A stretch of 64,000 nt of DNA from Pseudoduganella rivuli (GTDB lineage: Bacteria; Pseudomonadota; Gammaproteobacteria; Burkholderiales; Burkholderiaceae_D), in assembly GCF_009674485.1 (NCBI RefSeq), contig NZ_WKJJ01000006.1, positions 248,001 through 312,000 on the forward strand, written 5' to 3'. Below, piece by piece: positions 54,488 through 63,900 of this stretch; the first letter of the stretch is position 1, and each line of letters begins with the position of its first letter. Below the pieces are notes generated by a model. The model was not told where the DNA came from. It ran no database searches and saw only the letters and a list, made by a program, of their open reading frames with translations. Position numbers and translations under genes: made by a program.

Positions 54488-56008
54488 ATGAATCTTGCCA
54501 GGCTCACTTTCCTCGTGGTGGACGACGTGCCCGCCATGTGCCAGATTACCGCCAACCAGTTGCGTGCACTGGGCGCGGAAAACATCATCACGGCCGGCAA
54601 TGGCGCCGATGCGCTGCGCCTGCTGCAAACGCGCCAGGTCGACCTGGTGCTGTCGGACTGGAACATGCCGCTGATGGATGGCCTGGAATTGCTGCGCCAT
54701 ATCCGCGCCAGTGCGGAGCTGGCCGACATCCCGATGGTGATGGTGACGGCCGAAGCGGACCGCGACCGCATTGCCCAGGCCATCAACAGCGGCGTGTCGG
54801 ATTTGCTGGTCAAGCCGTATACGCGCCAGCGGCTGGAAGACAAGGTGGCCAATGCGCTGAGCCGGCGCGCCCGTCCGGTTGGCGAACCCTTGGCGCCGCT
54901 GGCTCAGCCGGCGCCAACGCCCCGCCCCACCCTGCTGGTGGTGGACGATACGCCGGACAACCTGCGCCTGATCGCCGACCTGTTCGATGGCCAGTACCGC
55001 GTCAAGGTCGCGCACAACGGTCCAAAGGCGCTGGCCATGTGCACGTCCGACAGCCCGCCCGACCTGGTACTGCTGGACGTCATGATGCCCGGTATGGATG
55101 GTTTTGAAGTGGCGCAGCGCATGCGCGAGCATCCGGCCAGCGCCCACATCCCCATCGTGTTCGTGACGGCGCTGACCGACGACGCGGCGCGCCGCAAGGG
55201 GTTGTCGCTGGGCGCCGTGGACTTCGTCAGCAAACCGCTGGATCCGGACTTGCTGCAATTGCGGGTCCAGAACTTCATGCGCCATATCGCCATCCACATG
55301 CAGCGCCAGGCGGAATACGACGTGCTGCTGGAAAATGCGCGCCTGCGCGAAGAAGTGGAACGCATGCTGCGCCACGACATCAAGGGGCCGCTGGCGGGCG
55401 TACTGGGCATGGCGCAGCAACTGGCTTCTGCCAGCGGGCTGGCGCCGGACCACGCCATGCAAGCGGGCCTGATTGCCGCCACCGCGCAGCAGGCGCTCGA
55501 CACCGTGCAACTGTCGTCCGACCTGTTCATGATCGAGACCGGCAATTACCGCCTGGAGCCGGTGGCGGTCGACGTGGCGGCGATCCTGCACCAGGTGGCC
55601 GGCAGCGCGCGCGCCGCCTATGCCGCCGCCGGCAATGTGCAGATCACCATCGATGCGCCGCTGTCGGGATCGATGGCGGCCGGCGATCCGACCCTGGTGC
55701 AGGCGGTCGTGTACAACCTCGTCAAGAATGCCTGCGAAGCGGCCGCGCCGGGCGGCCATGTCGCCATCTCGCTGCTGGACAGCCAGCCCATGCTGGTCAC
55801 CGTCACCAACACCGGCGCGGTGCCGCCGGCCATGCGCGAACGCTTTTTCGACCGCTACGCATCGTCCGGCAAGCGCCAGGGTACCGGCCTCGGCACCTAT
55901 TCCGCGAAGTTGCTGACGGAAGCCATGCATGGCGGCGTCACAATGGCGACCGACGATGCGCAAAACCGCACCACGTTGACGATAACGTTGCCCGCATACA
56001 ATACTTAG
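54488..56008 (+). CDS. REC-REC-histidine kinase
   Basis: 506 residues: first receiver (about 5-125; Asp in LSDWNMP about 56), second receiver (about 140-260; VVDDTPDNLRL, Asp in LLDVMMPG about 196), then a kinase core with the H-box MLRHDIKGPLAG (His about 295) and an ATPase domain with NLVKNACEA and GTGLGTYSAKLL. There are no membrane segments, so it is a soluble kinase that can both receive and send phosphate. The second receiver closely resembles that of the preceding HD-GYP regulator, suggesting duplication. It follows that gene by 11 bases, in the same operon. Confidence 0.93.
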   Translation: MNLARLTFLVVDDVPAMCQITANQLRALGAENIITAGNGADALRLLQTRQVDLVLSDWNMPLMDGLELLRHIRASAELADIPMVMVTAEADRDRIAQAINSGVSDLLVKPYTRQRLEDKVANALSRRARPVGEPLAPLAQPAPTPRPTLLVVDDTPDNLRLIADLFDGQYRVKVAHNGPKALAMCTSDSPPDLVLLDVMMPGMDGFEVAQRMREHPASAHIPIVFVTALTDDAARRKGLSLGAVDFVSKPLDPDLLQLRVQNFMRHIAIHMQRQAEYDVLLENARLREEVERMLRHDIKGPLAGVLGMAQQLASASGLAPDHAMQAGLIAATAQQALDTVQLSSDLFMIETGNYRLEPVAVDVAAILHQVAGSARAAYAAAGNVQITIDAPLSGSMAAGDPTLVQAVVYNLVKNACEAAAPGGHVAISLLDSQPMLVTVTNTGAVPPAMRERFFDRYASSGKRQGTGLGTYSAKLLTEAMHGGVTMATDDAQNRTTLTITLPAYNT

Positions 56009-56123
56009 TATTCAATAGCCACTATTTTTTTACACTTTTTCGACGGTTAGTGACAATCCGCGCATTTTCCAGCCAAGCGGTTGACGTATCCTTAATGCAA
56101 TATCGTTAATCGCTTTACAAGAA

Positions 56124-57047
56124 ATGCCGAATACCTCTGAACTGCGCCTACGTGGCGCAACCCTCAGCTACCGCGTCATTATCGATGGCGTACAGGAAGG
56201 CCACACATTGGAGCACGTGGCAGCCCGGCTGGCGGAACTGTTCCGGCGCACGGTCGACCAGATGCACACGCTGCTGGCGGCGCCCCGCGCCATCGTCAAG
56301 AAACAGCTCGATTGCAGCCACGCGCTGCGCTTCCAGGCAGCGTTGGAACGCGCCGGCTGCGTGGCCGTCATCGAGCCGGACCACACCGACTTTTCCACGC
56401 TGGTGCTGTGCCACCACGTCAGCCCCGGTCCCGGCATTGCCATCAACACGCCGGAAGCATGGCACGCCAGCATGGATGACAACACGTTCCAGCTGCTCGA
56501 CGAAGCCAGCGGCGCCTGCCTGCGCGCCGTGGGCGTGACGTCGGCCGCGCTGTCGATCCGCGAATGGGCCGACCAGCGCATGCGCTGGGTGGCCGAAGAC
56601 ATGCCTTACCTGCGCCAGGTGCGCGCGCCCTACCGCATGGAAGGCGCGGGCTGGGATGACCGCGTCCAGGGCGTGGCGGCGGAATACCGGGGCACCTTCC
56701 CCGGCACCGGCGTGTACAGCCACTACCTGGTGCTGTGCCTGCGCTCGGCCCGCTCGCTGGTGTGCCTGACGGTCCACGCGCCGGCCGCCGTGTTCGACGT
56801 CAATGAAGGACTGTACCGCTGGCTGCTGGGCACCCAGCTGGACGTCTGCGATGCGGCGCCGGAGCCGGTGCCGCTGCCATTGCCGGTTCCGTTATCACAG
56901 GAGCAAGCCGACGAGCAGCAGGACGTCCCGCCGCTGCCCCAGCCGGTGGCCCTGTCGCCGCATGACGAAGCACTGCAGCGCTGGCTGCGCTACAACGAAG
57001 CCCGCCCTTCGCGCCGGCTCCTCCAGCACAAGACCAGCAAACAGTAG
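56124..57047 (+). CDS. Uncharacterised protein, 307 residues
   Basis: Soluble protein that I do not recognise. The N-terminal 75 residues follow a pattern seen in many proteobacterial proteins of unknown function (YRVIIDGVQEGHTLEHVAARL, then LLAAPRAIVKKQLD, then ALERAGC): a small alpha/beta fold that counts as a shared accessory domain. The middle may be a surface- or damage-related domain (EYRGTFPGTGVYSHYLVLCLRS). A Pro/Gln-rich linker and a basic C-terminal helix end it. It stands between the signalling genes and the cystine transporter, and shows no operon link. Confidence 0.6.
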   Translation: MPNTSELRLRGATLSYRVIIDGVQEGHTLEHVAARLAELFRRTVDQMHTLLAAPRAIVKKQLDCSHALRFQAALERAGCVAVIEPDHTDFSTLVLCHHVSPGPGIAINTPEAWHASMDDNTFQLLDEASGACLRAVGVTSAALSIREWADQRMRWVAEDMPYLRQVRAPYRMEGAGWDDRVQGVAAEYRGTFPGTGVYSHYLVLCLRSARSLVCLTVHAPAAVFDVNEGLYRWLLGTQLDVCDAAPEPVPLPLPVPLSQEQADEQQDVPPLPQPVALSPHDEALQRWLRYNEARPSRRLLQHKTSKQ

Positions 57048-57161
57048 CGCACATCGTTATGCGGAAATATTCCGCCACGCCGCTTCCGGCCCGCCGTGCG
57101 GCGTGGCTGGATTGACTATACAATTGCGCGGTTCCCGTTTCACTCATAGAAAGGCCGCGCA

Positions 57162-58562
57162 ATGGCGATCACTGTCTTCCTCAACCTGGCCATTGCCGCC
57201 GCGCTGCTGGCGTTCATGTACCGCCAGCAGGCGAAGCACGCTACCTTTACGGTGCGCGTATTCACCGGCCTGGGCCTGGGCGTGGCGCTGGGTGCGGGGT
57301 TGCAGGCGGCATACGGCATCGCGGCGCCGGAACTGAAAACCACGGCGGAATACCTGGACATTGTCGGCAGCGGCTACGTCAAGCTGCTGCAAATGATCAT
57401 CATGCCGCTGATCATGGTGTCCATCGTCGGCGCCATCCTGAAATTGAAAAACGCCACGTCGCTGGGCAAGATCAGCGCACTGACCATCGGCACCCTGATG
57501 GCCACCACCATCGTGGCGGCCGCGATCGGCATCCTGATGGCCAAGCTGTTCGGCCTGACCGCCGTGGGCATGGCGTCCAACGCGGCCGAAGTGGCGCGCG
57601 GCGCTTACCTGCAGGGCAAACTGGGCGACGCGCAGGCAATCTCGCTGCCATCGATGCTGCTGAGCTTTATTCCCGCCAACCCGTTCCAGGACCTGACCGG
57701 CGCGCGCAAGACATCGACCATCGCGGTGGTGGTCTTTTCCATCTTCATCGGCATGGCCGCCACCGGCATCCACGATAAGAAGCCGGACCTGTTTGCGTCG
57801 TTCGAACACGCGGTGCACGTGGCGCACGCCATCGTGATGCGCATCGTCACGATGGTGCTGCGCCTGACGCCATACGGCGTGTTTGCCCTGATGGCGCAAA
57901 TGGTGGCCACGTCCAGCCTGGCCGACATCGTCAACCTGATCAATTTCGTGCTGGCGTCGTACAGCGCGCTGGCATTGATGTTCGTGGTGCACCTGTCGCT
58001 GGTGGCGGCGGCCGGCCTGAATCCGCTGCGCCATGCGCGCAAGATTTTCCCCGTGCTGGCATTTGCCTTCACGTCGCGCACCAGCGCCGGTTCGATCCCG
58101 ATGAACGTGCAGACGCAGACGCAGCGCCTCGGCATTCCTGAAGGCATCGCCAACTTCGCCGCGTCGTTTGGCGCCACCATCGGCCAGAATGGCTGCGCCG
58201 GCATTTATCCGGCCATGCTGGCCGTCATGATCGCGCCGACCGTCGGCATCGATCCGTTTACCGCCGGCTTTATCCTGCCACTGCTGGCCATCGTGGCGAT
58301 CGGTTCCGTCGGCGTGGCCGGCGTCGGCGGCGGCGCCACGTTTGCCGCGCTGATCGTGCTGTCGTCGCTGAACTTGCCGGTGGCGCTGGCCGGCTTGCTG
58401 ATTTCCATCGAGCCGCTGATCGACATGGGCCGCACGGCGCTCAACGTCAGTGGCGCCATCACCGCCGGCACCCTCACCAGCCGCGTGCTGGGGGAAACGG
58501 ATATGGCCGTGTTCAACAGCGACGCGGAACTCACCGAGGAATCCGAGAGCAAGGCCGCCTGA
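57162..58562 (+). CDS. L-cystine:cation symporter (TcyP/YdjN-like)
   Basis: 466 residues of the dicarboxylate/amino acid:cation symporter family (DAACS). About eight membrane helices plus two re-entrant loops: a hairpin motif TSRTSAGSIPMNV, then NFAASFGATIGQNGCAGIYPA and a second hairpin GSVGVAGVGGGATFAALI. Length and these sequences point to the TcyP/YdjN L-cystine branch rather than GltP. The start has AAAGG 6 bases upstream. No obvious cysteine-metabolism gene is adjacent. Confidence 0.88.
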   Translation: MAITVFLNLAIAAALLAFMYRQQAKHATFTVRVFTGLGLGVALGAGLQAAYGIAAPELKTTAEYLDIVGSGYVKLLQMIIMPLIMVSIVGAILKLKNATSLGKISALTIGTLMATTIVAAAIGILMAKLFGLTAVGMASNAAEVARGAYLQGKLGDAQAISLPSMLLSFIPANPFQDLTGARKTSTIAVVVFSIFIGMAATGIHDKKPDLFASFEHAVHVAHAIVMRIVTMVLRLTPYGVFALMAQMVATSSLADIVNLINFVLASYSALALMFVVHLSLVAAAGLNPLRHARKIFPVLAFAFTSRTSAGSIPMNVQTQTQRLGIPEGIANFAASFGATIGQNGCAGIYPAMLAVMIAPTVGIDPFTAGFILPLLAIVAIGSVGVAGVGGGATFAALIVLSSLNLPVALAGLLISIEPLIDMGRTALNVSGAITAGTLTSRVLGETDMAVFNSDAELTEESESKAA

Positions 58563-58630
58563 TTTCGCAGTGCGCCGCCCCTGCGGCGATTCGACTACCA
58601 TGGGTTCCATCGTCAGCCGGGAGGGCACCG

Positions 58631-59395
58631 ATGGAACAGAAGTGGCCAGCGCAACTATGGATCGTGCGGCACGGGCAAAGCGCCGGCAATGTCGCGCGCG
58701 ATGCCGCCGAAGCGGCCTCTGAACACTTGATCGATATCGCCGAGCGCGATGTCGACGTTCCCCTGTCGGAACTGGGTGTGCGCCAGGCGCGTGCACTGGC
58801 CATGTGGTTCGCCGCCTTGCCGCCGGACCAGCGGCCCACCGCCATCCTGCATTCCCCTTACCTGCGCACCAAGGGCACGGCCATGGTTGTCATCGAACAA
58901 CTGGGGCGCGAATCGCTGCTGGCGGTCGTGGCCGACGAGCGGCTGCGGGAAAAGGAATTCGGCATCCTCGACCGCCTGACGCCGCTCGGCATTGCCGACC
59001 GGTACCCGGACCTGTACGAACAGCGCAAACATGTCGGCAAGTTTTATTTCCGCCCGCCGGGCGGCGAAAGCTGGTGCGACGTGATCTTACGGCTGCGCAA
59101 CGTGATCGACACCATCACCCGCGAATACCGGGGCGAACGGGTGCTGATCGTGGCTCACCAGGTCATCGTCAATTGTTTCCGCTACCTGTTCGAACGGCTC
59201 GACGAAGACGCCATCCTCGCCATCGACAGGACCGCCGACGTGCCGAACTGCGGCGTCACGTCGTATGTCTTCGATGCCGCCGCCGGCAAGAATGGCAAAT
59301 TGGTGCTGCAAATGGCCAACTTTGTCGCTCCGCTGGTGGAAACCGGTACGCCGGTCACGGCCAAGGCGGACGTGCCGGCCGCGCCGAAATCATGA
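58631..59395 (+). CDS. Histidine phosphatase family protein
   Basis: 254 residues with the phosphoglycerate-mutase-like RHG motif WIVRHGQSAGN at the N-terminus, an acid loop KEFGILD, and the second histidine in VLIVAHQVIVN. The substrate is unknown; the family includes mutases, phosphatases of sugar or nucleotide phosphates and cofactor phosphatases. GGGAGG lies 6 bases before the start. Its stop overlaps the region of the next start, so it is coupled to the NAD(P)H-hydrate dehydratase gene. Confidence 0.88.
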   Translation: MEQKWPAQLWIVRHGQSAGNVARDAAEAASEHLIDIAERDVDVPLSELGVRQARALAMWFAALPPDQRPTAILHSPYLRTKGTAMVVIEQLGRESLLAVVADERLREKEFGILDRLTPLGIADRYPDLYEQRKHVGKFYFRPPGGESWCDVILRLRNVIDTITREYRGERVLIVAHQVIVNCFRYLFERLDEDAILAIDRTADVPNCGVTSYVFDAAAGKNGKLVLQMANFVAPLVETGTPVTAKADVPAAPKS

Positions 59396-59403
59396 GGCCG
59401 GCG

Positions 59404-60321
59404 ATGAATGTCACCGAGATCGACCTGACCACGCTGCGCAACTGGCCATTGCCGATGCCGCGTTTCGATGGCGACAAGGAAGCGCGGGGCCATGCGCTGG
59501 TGGTGGCGGGGTCGCGTGAAATGCCGGGCGCCGCGCTGCTGGCGGCCACCGGCGTGTTGCGCGCCGGCGCGGGCAAGGTCACCATCGCCACTGCGGCCCA
59601 TTCGGCCGCCCACGTGGCGACGGCGCTGCCGGAAGCCCGCGTGATCGCCATGGCGGAAACGCCGGGCGGCGGTTTCGCGGCGGAAGGCGTGCGCCGCCTG
59701 GCCGAACTGGCGCCCAAGGTCGATGCACTGCTGATCGGCCCCGGCATGCAGGACGAGTACGCCACGGCGGAACTGGTGCGCGCGCTGTTGCCCCGCTACG
59801 CCGGCCGCAAGATCATTCTCGACGCGGCCGCGCTGGCGCTGCTGCATCCGCCCGAAGAAGCGCCATTGCTGGCCGAGCCGGTCGACTGGCAGCACATCCG
59901 CTTTGCCGAGGCCGTATTGCTGACGCCGCACGCGGGGGAAATGGCGCATGCCACCGGTAGATCCCGTGACGACATCACCGCCGATCCGCACGAGGCGGCG
60001 CGCCATGCGGCACAACAATGGAACGCCATCGTGGCGCTGAAAGGCGCATTGACGGTGATTGCCGCGCCGGGTGGCGGGCTGTGGCAACAGCAAGGCGGCA
60101 ATATCGGCCTGGCCATATCCGGCTCCGGCGATGCGCTGGCCGGCATCATCGCGGGACTGGCGGCGCGCGGGGCGTCGCTGGAACAGGCGGCCGCATGGGG
60201 CGTCGCCCTGCATGCCGCCGCCGGCGATCAACTGGCGCTGCGCTTCGGCACGCTGGGCTACCTGGCCCGTGAAATCCCTGCGGAAATTCCTGCGCTACTG
60301 CGTACGCTGGCGCAAGCCTGA
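59404..60321 (+). CDS. nnrD: ADP/ATP-dependent NAD(P)H-hydrate dehydratase
   Basis: 305 residues matching the YjeF C-terminal/ribokinase-like domain: ARGHALVVAGSREMPGAALLA at the N-terminus, LLIGPGM in the middle, VLLTPHAGEMA, and GLAISGSGDALAGIIAGLAA carrying the catalytic Asp. It repairs damaged NAD(P)H by dehydrating S-NADHX. The epimerase half (YjeF_N) is absent, so that partner must be elsewhere. GAGG 6 bases upstream supports ATG 59404; ATG 59392, overlapping the phosphatase stop, adds four residues. The frame is open further upstream through the phosphatase gene, but that part is shadow. Confidence 0.92.
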   Translation: MNVTEIDLTTLRNWPLPMPRFDGDKEARGHALVVAGSREMPGAALLAATGVLRAGAGKVTIATAAHSAAHVATALPEARVIAMAETPGGGFAAEGVRRLAELAPKVDALLIGPGMQDEYATAELVRALLPRYAGRKIILDAAALALLHPPEEAPLLAEPVDWQHIRFAEAVLLTPHAGEMAHATGRSRDDITADPHEAARHAAQQWNAIVALKGALTVIAAPGGGLWQQQGGNIGLAISGSGDALAGIIAGLAARGASLEQAAAWGVALHAAAGDQLALRFGTLGYLAREIPAEIPALLRTLAQA

Positions 60322-60351
60322 ACCGTTTTCCATTCCCGGAAAGGAGTCATC

Positions 60352-60732
60352 ATGAAACCATCATCGTCCGCCCTGCTGCTGGGCGCCCTGCTGGCTGCCT
60401 GCACGCTGGGCGGCTGCAAGGACCGTACTACCGATACCCACACCACGACCACCACGGAGAACGTACCGGCGCCGACGCCCACTCCGGCTCCCGTTCCTGC
60501 TCCGGCGCCTGCCACGCCGTCCGCCACGCCGCCGGATAACGGCACGACGACGGCGCCGCCCGTGTCGCCTCCGCCATCCACCACGCCGCCATCCAGCGGA
60601 ACGTCCGGTACATCAGGCACCTCAGGCACGACGGGCAGCGGCACGGATGCCTATGGCAACCCGGTCCCCGCAGGCGTGCGCAACGACAACCCTGACAACA
60701 TGCCGCGGCGCACCACACCACTGCAACGGTGA
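60352..60732 (+). CDS. Small Pro/Thr-rich lipoprotein
   Basis: 126 residues with a lipoprotein signal (lipobox LGGC, Cys about 22), a low-complexity Thr/Pro/Ala/Ser/Gly body and a C-terminal YGNPVPAGVRNDNPD. GGAAAGGAG before the ATG is a good ribosome site. The low-complexity body is probably an extended cell-envelope stalk. No named family is recognised. Confidence 0.75.
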   Translation: MKPSSSALLLGALLAACTLGGCKDRTTDTHTTTTTENVPAPTPTPAPVPAPAPATPSATPPDNGTTTAPPVSPPPSTTPPSSGTSGTSGTSGTTGSGTDAYGNPVPAGVRNDNPDNMPRRTTPLQR

Positions 60733-60839
60733 CGTAGGGCGGTAATCCATCGGATTGCCGCCATGTTCGCTCCGCCGCTCCGGCGAACACGGCCGACACG
60801 CAAGCATGGCGGCTTTGCCTGCGGCAAAACCGCCCTACG
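60733..60839. repeat. REP-like inverted repeat element, second copy
   Basis: CGTAGGGCGG at the left end and CCGCCCTACG at the right end, with inner TTGCCGCCATG / CATGGCGGCTTTG arms. The ends equal those of the element at 38983-39063, while the middle differs in length, as in BIME-type pairs. Confidence 0.7.
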
Positions 60840-60877
60840 ATGGACACACTCCGGCAACAACACAATCCGCCAATAAC

Positions 60878-60900
60878 AAAGGGGCCTTGACGGCCCCTTT
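60878..60900 (-). terminator. Intrinsic terminator after the RND gene
   Basis: Perfect stem AAAGGGGCC / GGCCCCTTT with a 5-base loop, 20 bases past the RND stop. The T run makes it suitable for the minus-strand gene; the stem's A/T ends allow action in both directions. Confidence 0.8.
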
Positions 60901-60920
60901 GTCGTTACTGCTTCAAGCTG

Positions 60921-63900
60921 TTACACCACCTTCGGTGCAGCCGCCTCCAGCTTGCCGCCCTTGCCCGTGGCGCGGCGCACCGCCCACATCACGCTGCGGT
61001 AAATCAGGCGGATGAACGTCAGGGTCAGCAGCGCCTCGATGAACGTCAGCAAGAACGCCACCAGCGCATTCCAGCGCTCGGCGCGGCGGCCGAACTTGGC
61101 CACCATGCGGTCGCGGGAAATCTCGATGCTGTCGTAGAACGTCGGCACCACCAGCAGCGTCAGGATGGTCGACGTGATGGTGCCGCCGATAATCGCCACT
61201 GCCAGCGGGCGGTAGAACTCGCCGCCTTCGCCCGCGCCCAGCGCCACCGGCAGCATGCCGGCGATCAGCGCGAATGTCGTCATCAGGATCGGACGCAGAC
61301 GCATGCGGCCCGCGTGCATCAGCGCGTCTTCACGGCCATAACCTTCTTCTTCACGCTTGCGCGCCGCATCCAGCAGCAGGATCGCATTTTTCGCCACCAG
61401 GCCCATCAGCATGATAATGCCGATAAAGCTCATCAGGTTCAGCGTGCCCTTGGTCAGCAGCAGCGCCAGCACCACGCCGATCAGCGACAGCGGCAGCGAC
61501 AGCATCACCGCCACCGGCGCCGTGAACGAACCGAACTGCATCACGAGGATCAGGTACATCAGGCCGATACCGGACACCAGCGCAATCGTCATCGCGGTAA
61601 ACAGTTCTTTCTGGTCCTTGCCCGCGCCACCCAGCGACAGGCCATAGCCTGGCGGGAAGTCGATCTGCTTGGCCAGCTTCATCGCGTCGGCAGTGACTTC
61701 ACCCGTCGAGCGGCCCTGTGCATTGGCCGACACGGCGATCAACCGCTTGCCGTCCTTGTGCGTAATGGTGGCCGGGCCTTTACCCATGGTCACGCGGGCA
61801 ATCTGGTCCAGCGGCACCATCTGACTGGTGCCAGAGACGGCGATCGGCAGGCGCTCGATGTTTTCCGCGCTGGTGCGGTCGGCCGGATGCAGGCGCACCG
61901 CCACGTCGCGGGTTTCGCCGGTCGGGTCGACCCAGTCGCCCACTTCGATACCGGCAAACGCCACCCGCAGCGCCTGCGCCGCATCGCCGGCGGAAATACC
62001 CATCGAGTTGGCCAAGCCACGGTCCAGTTCGATTTGCAACTCGTCTTTCGGATCCTGTTCGGACAGGCCGACGTCCACCGCGCCCGGCACCTGGCGCAGC
62101 TTGTCCATGTACGCGCTGGTGATGGCCATCAGCTTGCGAGTATCCGGACCGGTGAATTCCACCTGGATCGGTTTGCGGTTACCGTTCGACAAGTCATCCA
62201 GCACCACGTATTCCGCGCCCACCAGGTGGCTGAGCTTTTCACGCAATTCCGTGGCGGCTTCCGCAGCGGTGCGCTTGCGTTCGTTTTTCTTGCCCAGGTC
62301 GACATAGATACGGCCGCCGGACAGATTGACGTAGCTGTTGGTCTGCTTGGTTTCCGGCATCGAGCGTGCCAGTTCCGCGGCTTTTTCCAGTTTCAGGCGC
62401 GAGTATTCCAGGCTGGACGACGACGGCGTGCGCACGTCGATCATGATGGTGCCGTAATCCGACTGCGGCAGGAAGCTGGAACCGCCGAACTTGATGTGCA
62501 GGCCCAGCGCAGCGGCCAGCGACACCAAGGTGATCACCACCATCCAGCGGCGGTGATGCAGCGCCCAGCCGATCACGTTGCCGTAGCGGTCGGCCTGATG
62601 GTCGAACCAGTCATTGAAGCGCTGCAGGATCTTGCCCAGGCCTTTTTTCGGCGCCGTATGGTGATCCGGCGGGTCGCCCCAGTAGGCGGACAGCATCGGG
62701 TCCAGCGTGAACGAAATGAACAGCGACACCAGCACCGAGCACGTCACGGTCAGCGCGAATGGACGGAACCATTCGCCCGACACGCCCGGCATCACGGCCA
62801 CCGGAATGAACACGGCCATGATGGAGAACGTCGTCGCCGCCACGGCCAGGCCGATCTCGGCCGTGCCTTCCAGCGCCGCCTTGCGGCGGTTCGAGCCCAT
62901 CTGCATGTGGCGCACGATGTTTTCCCGCACCACGATCGCGTCGTCGATCAGCACGCCGATCGCCAGCGACAAGCCCAGCAGGGTCATGAAGTTCAAGGTG
63001 AAACCGCACAGCCACACGGCGATGAACGCGGCAATCACGGAGGTCGGCAGCGACAGCGCGGTGATCAGGGTCGAACGCCACGAGTTCAGGAACGCGTAGA
63101 CCACGAAGATGGTCAGGCAGGCGCCGAACGCCAGCGATTCAATCACGTTGTCGAGATTGTTCTCGGATTCCTCGCCGCCGTCCTGCACCACTTCAATCGT
63201 GGTGCCATCCGGGAATTCCTTGTTCATGGTTTTCACCATGTCGCGGATCGCGTTCGCCACTTTCACGGTGGACGCGTCGCGCGAACGGGTCACGGCGATA
63301 CCGACGTTCGGCTTGCCGCTGCGGATCGACACGTTGTTGATGTCGGCAAAGCCGTCTTCGATCGTGGCCAGCTGGCCCAGGCGGATGATTTCATCGCCGC
63401 GGCGCTTCACCACCACCGACTGGAAGTCTTCCGGACGCTCGATGCGGCCCACCAGGCGGATGCTCTTTTCATCGAGCGCACCGCGCACCTTGCCTACCGG
63501 CGCATTGGTGTTCTGGTTGCGTAGCGCATTGGTGACGTCGCTGATCGACACGTTATATTCGCGCAGTTTTTCCGCGCGCAGCAGCACCGACAATTCGCGG
63601 CGCAGCGAACCGTTGACGGACACGCTGGCCACGCCATCGATGCCGCGGAAGCGGTCGGCCAGCTGGTCTTCCGCCAGGCGCGAAATCTGCGCGTGGCTTT
63701 GCGACTTGGACGACAGCGACATCTGCATGATCGGTTCAGCGGAAATGTCGAGGCGCTGGACGATCGGTTCACGCATTTCAATCGGCAGCTTGTAGCGCAC
63801 CGACGCGATCGAATTGCGGATTTCATCCGTGGCTTCGATCAGGTTCTTGCTGAACGTGAACTTCATCTGGATGCGCGCCTGACCTTCGGACGCGGTGCTC

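Noticed and set aside
58804-59403. Upstream in-frame extension of nnrD by about 200 residues
   Set aside because: It is the out-of-frame reading of the histidine phosphatase gene, rich in Arg/His/Pro; the nnrD family starts at the chosen ATG.
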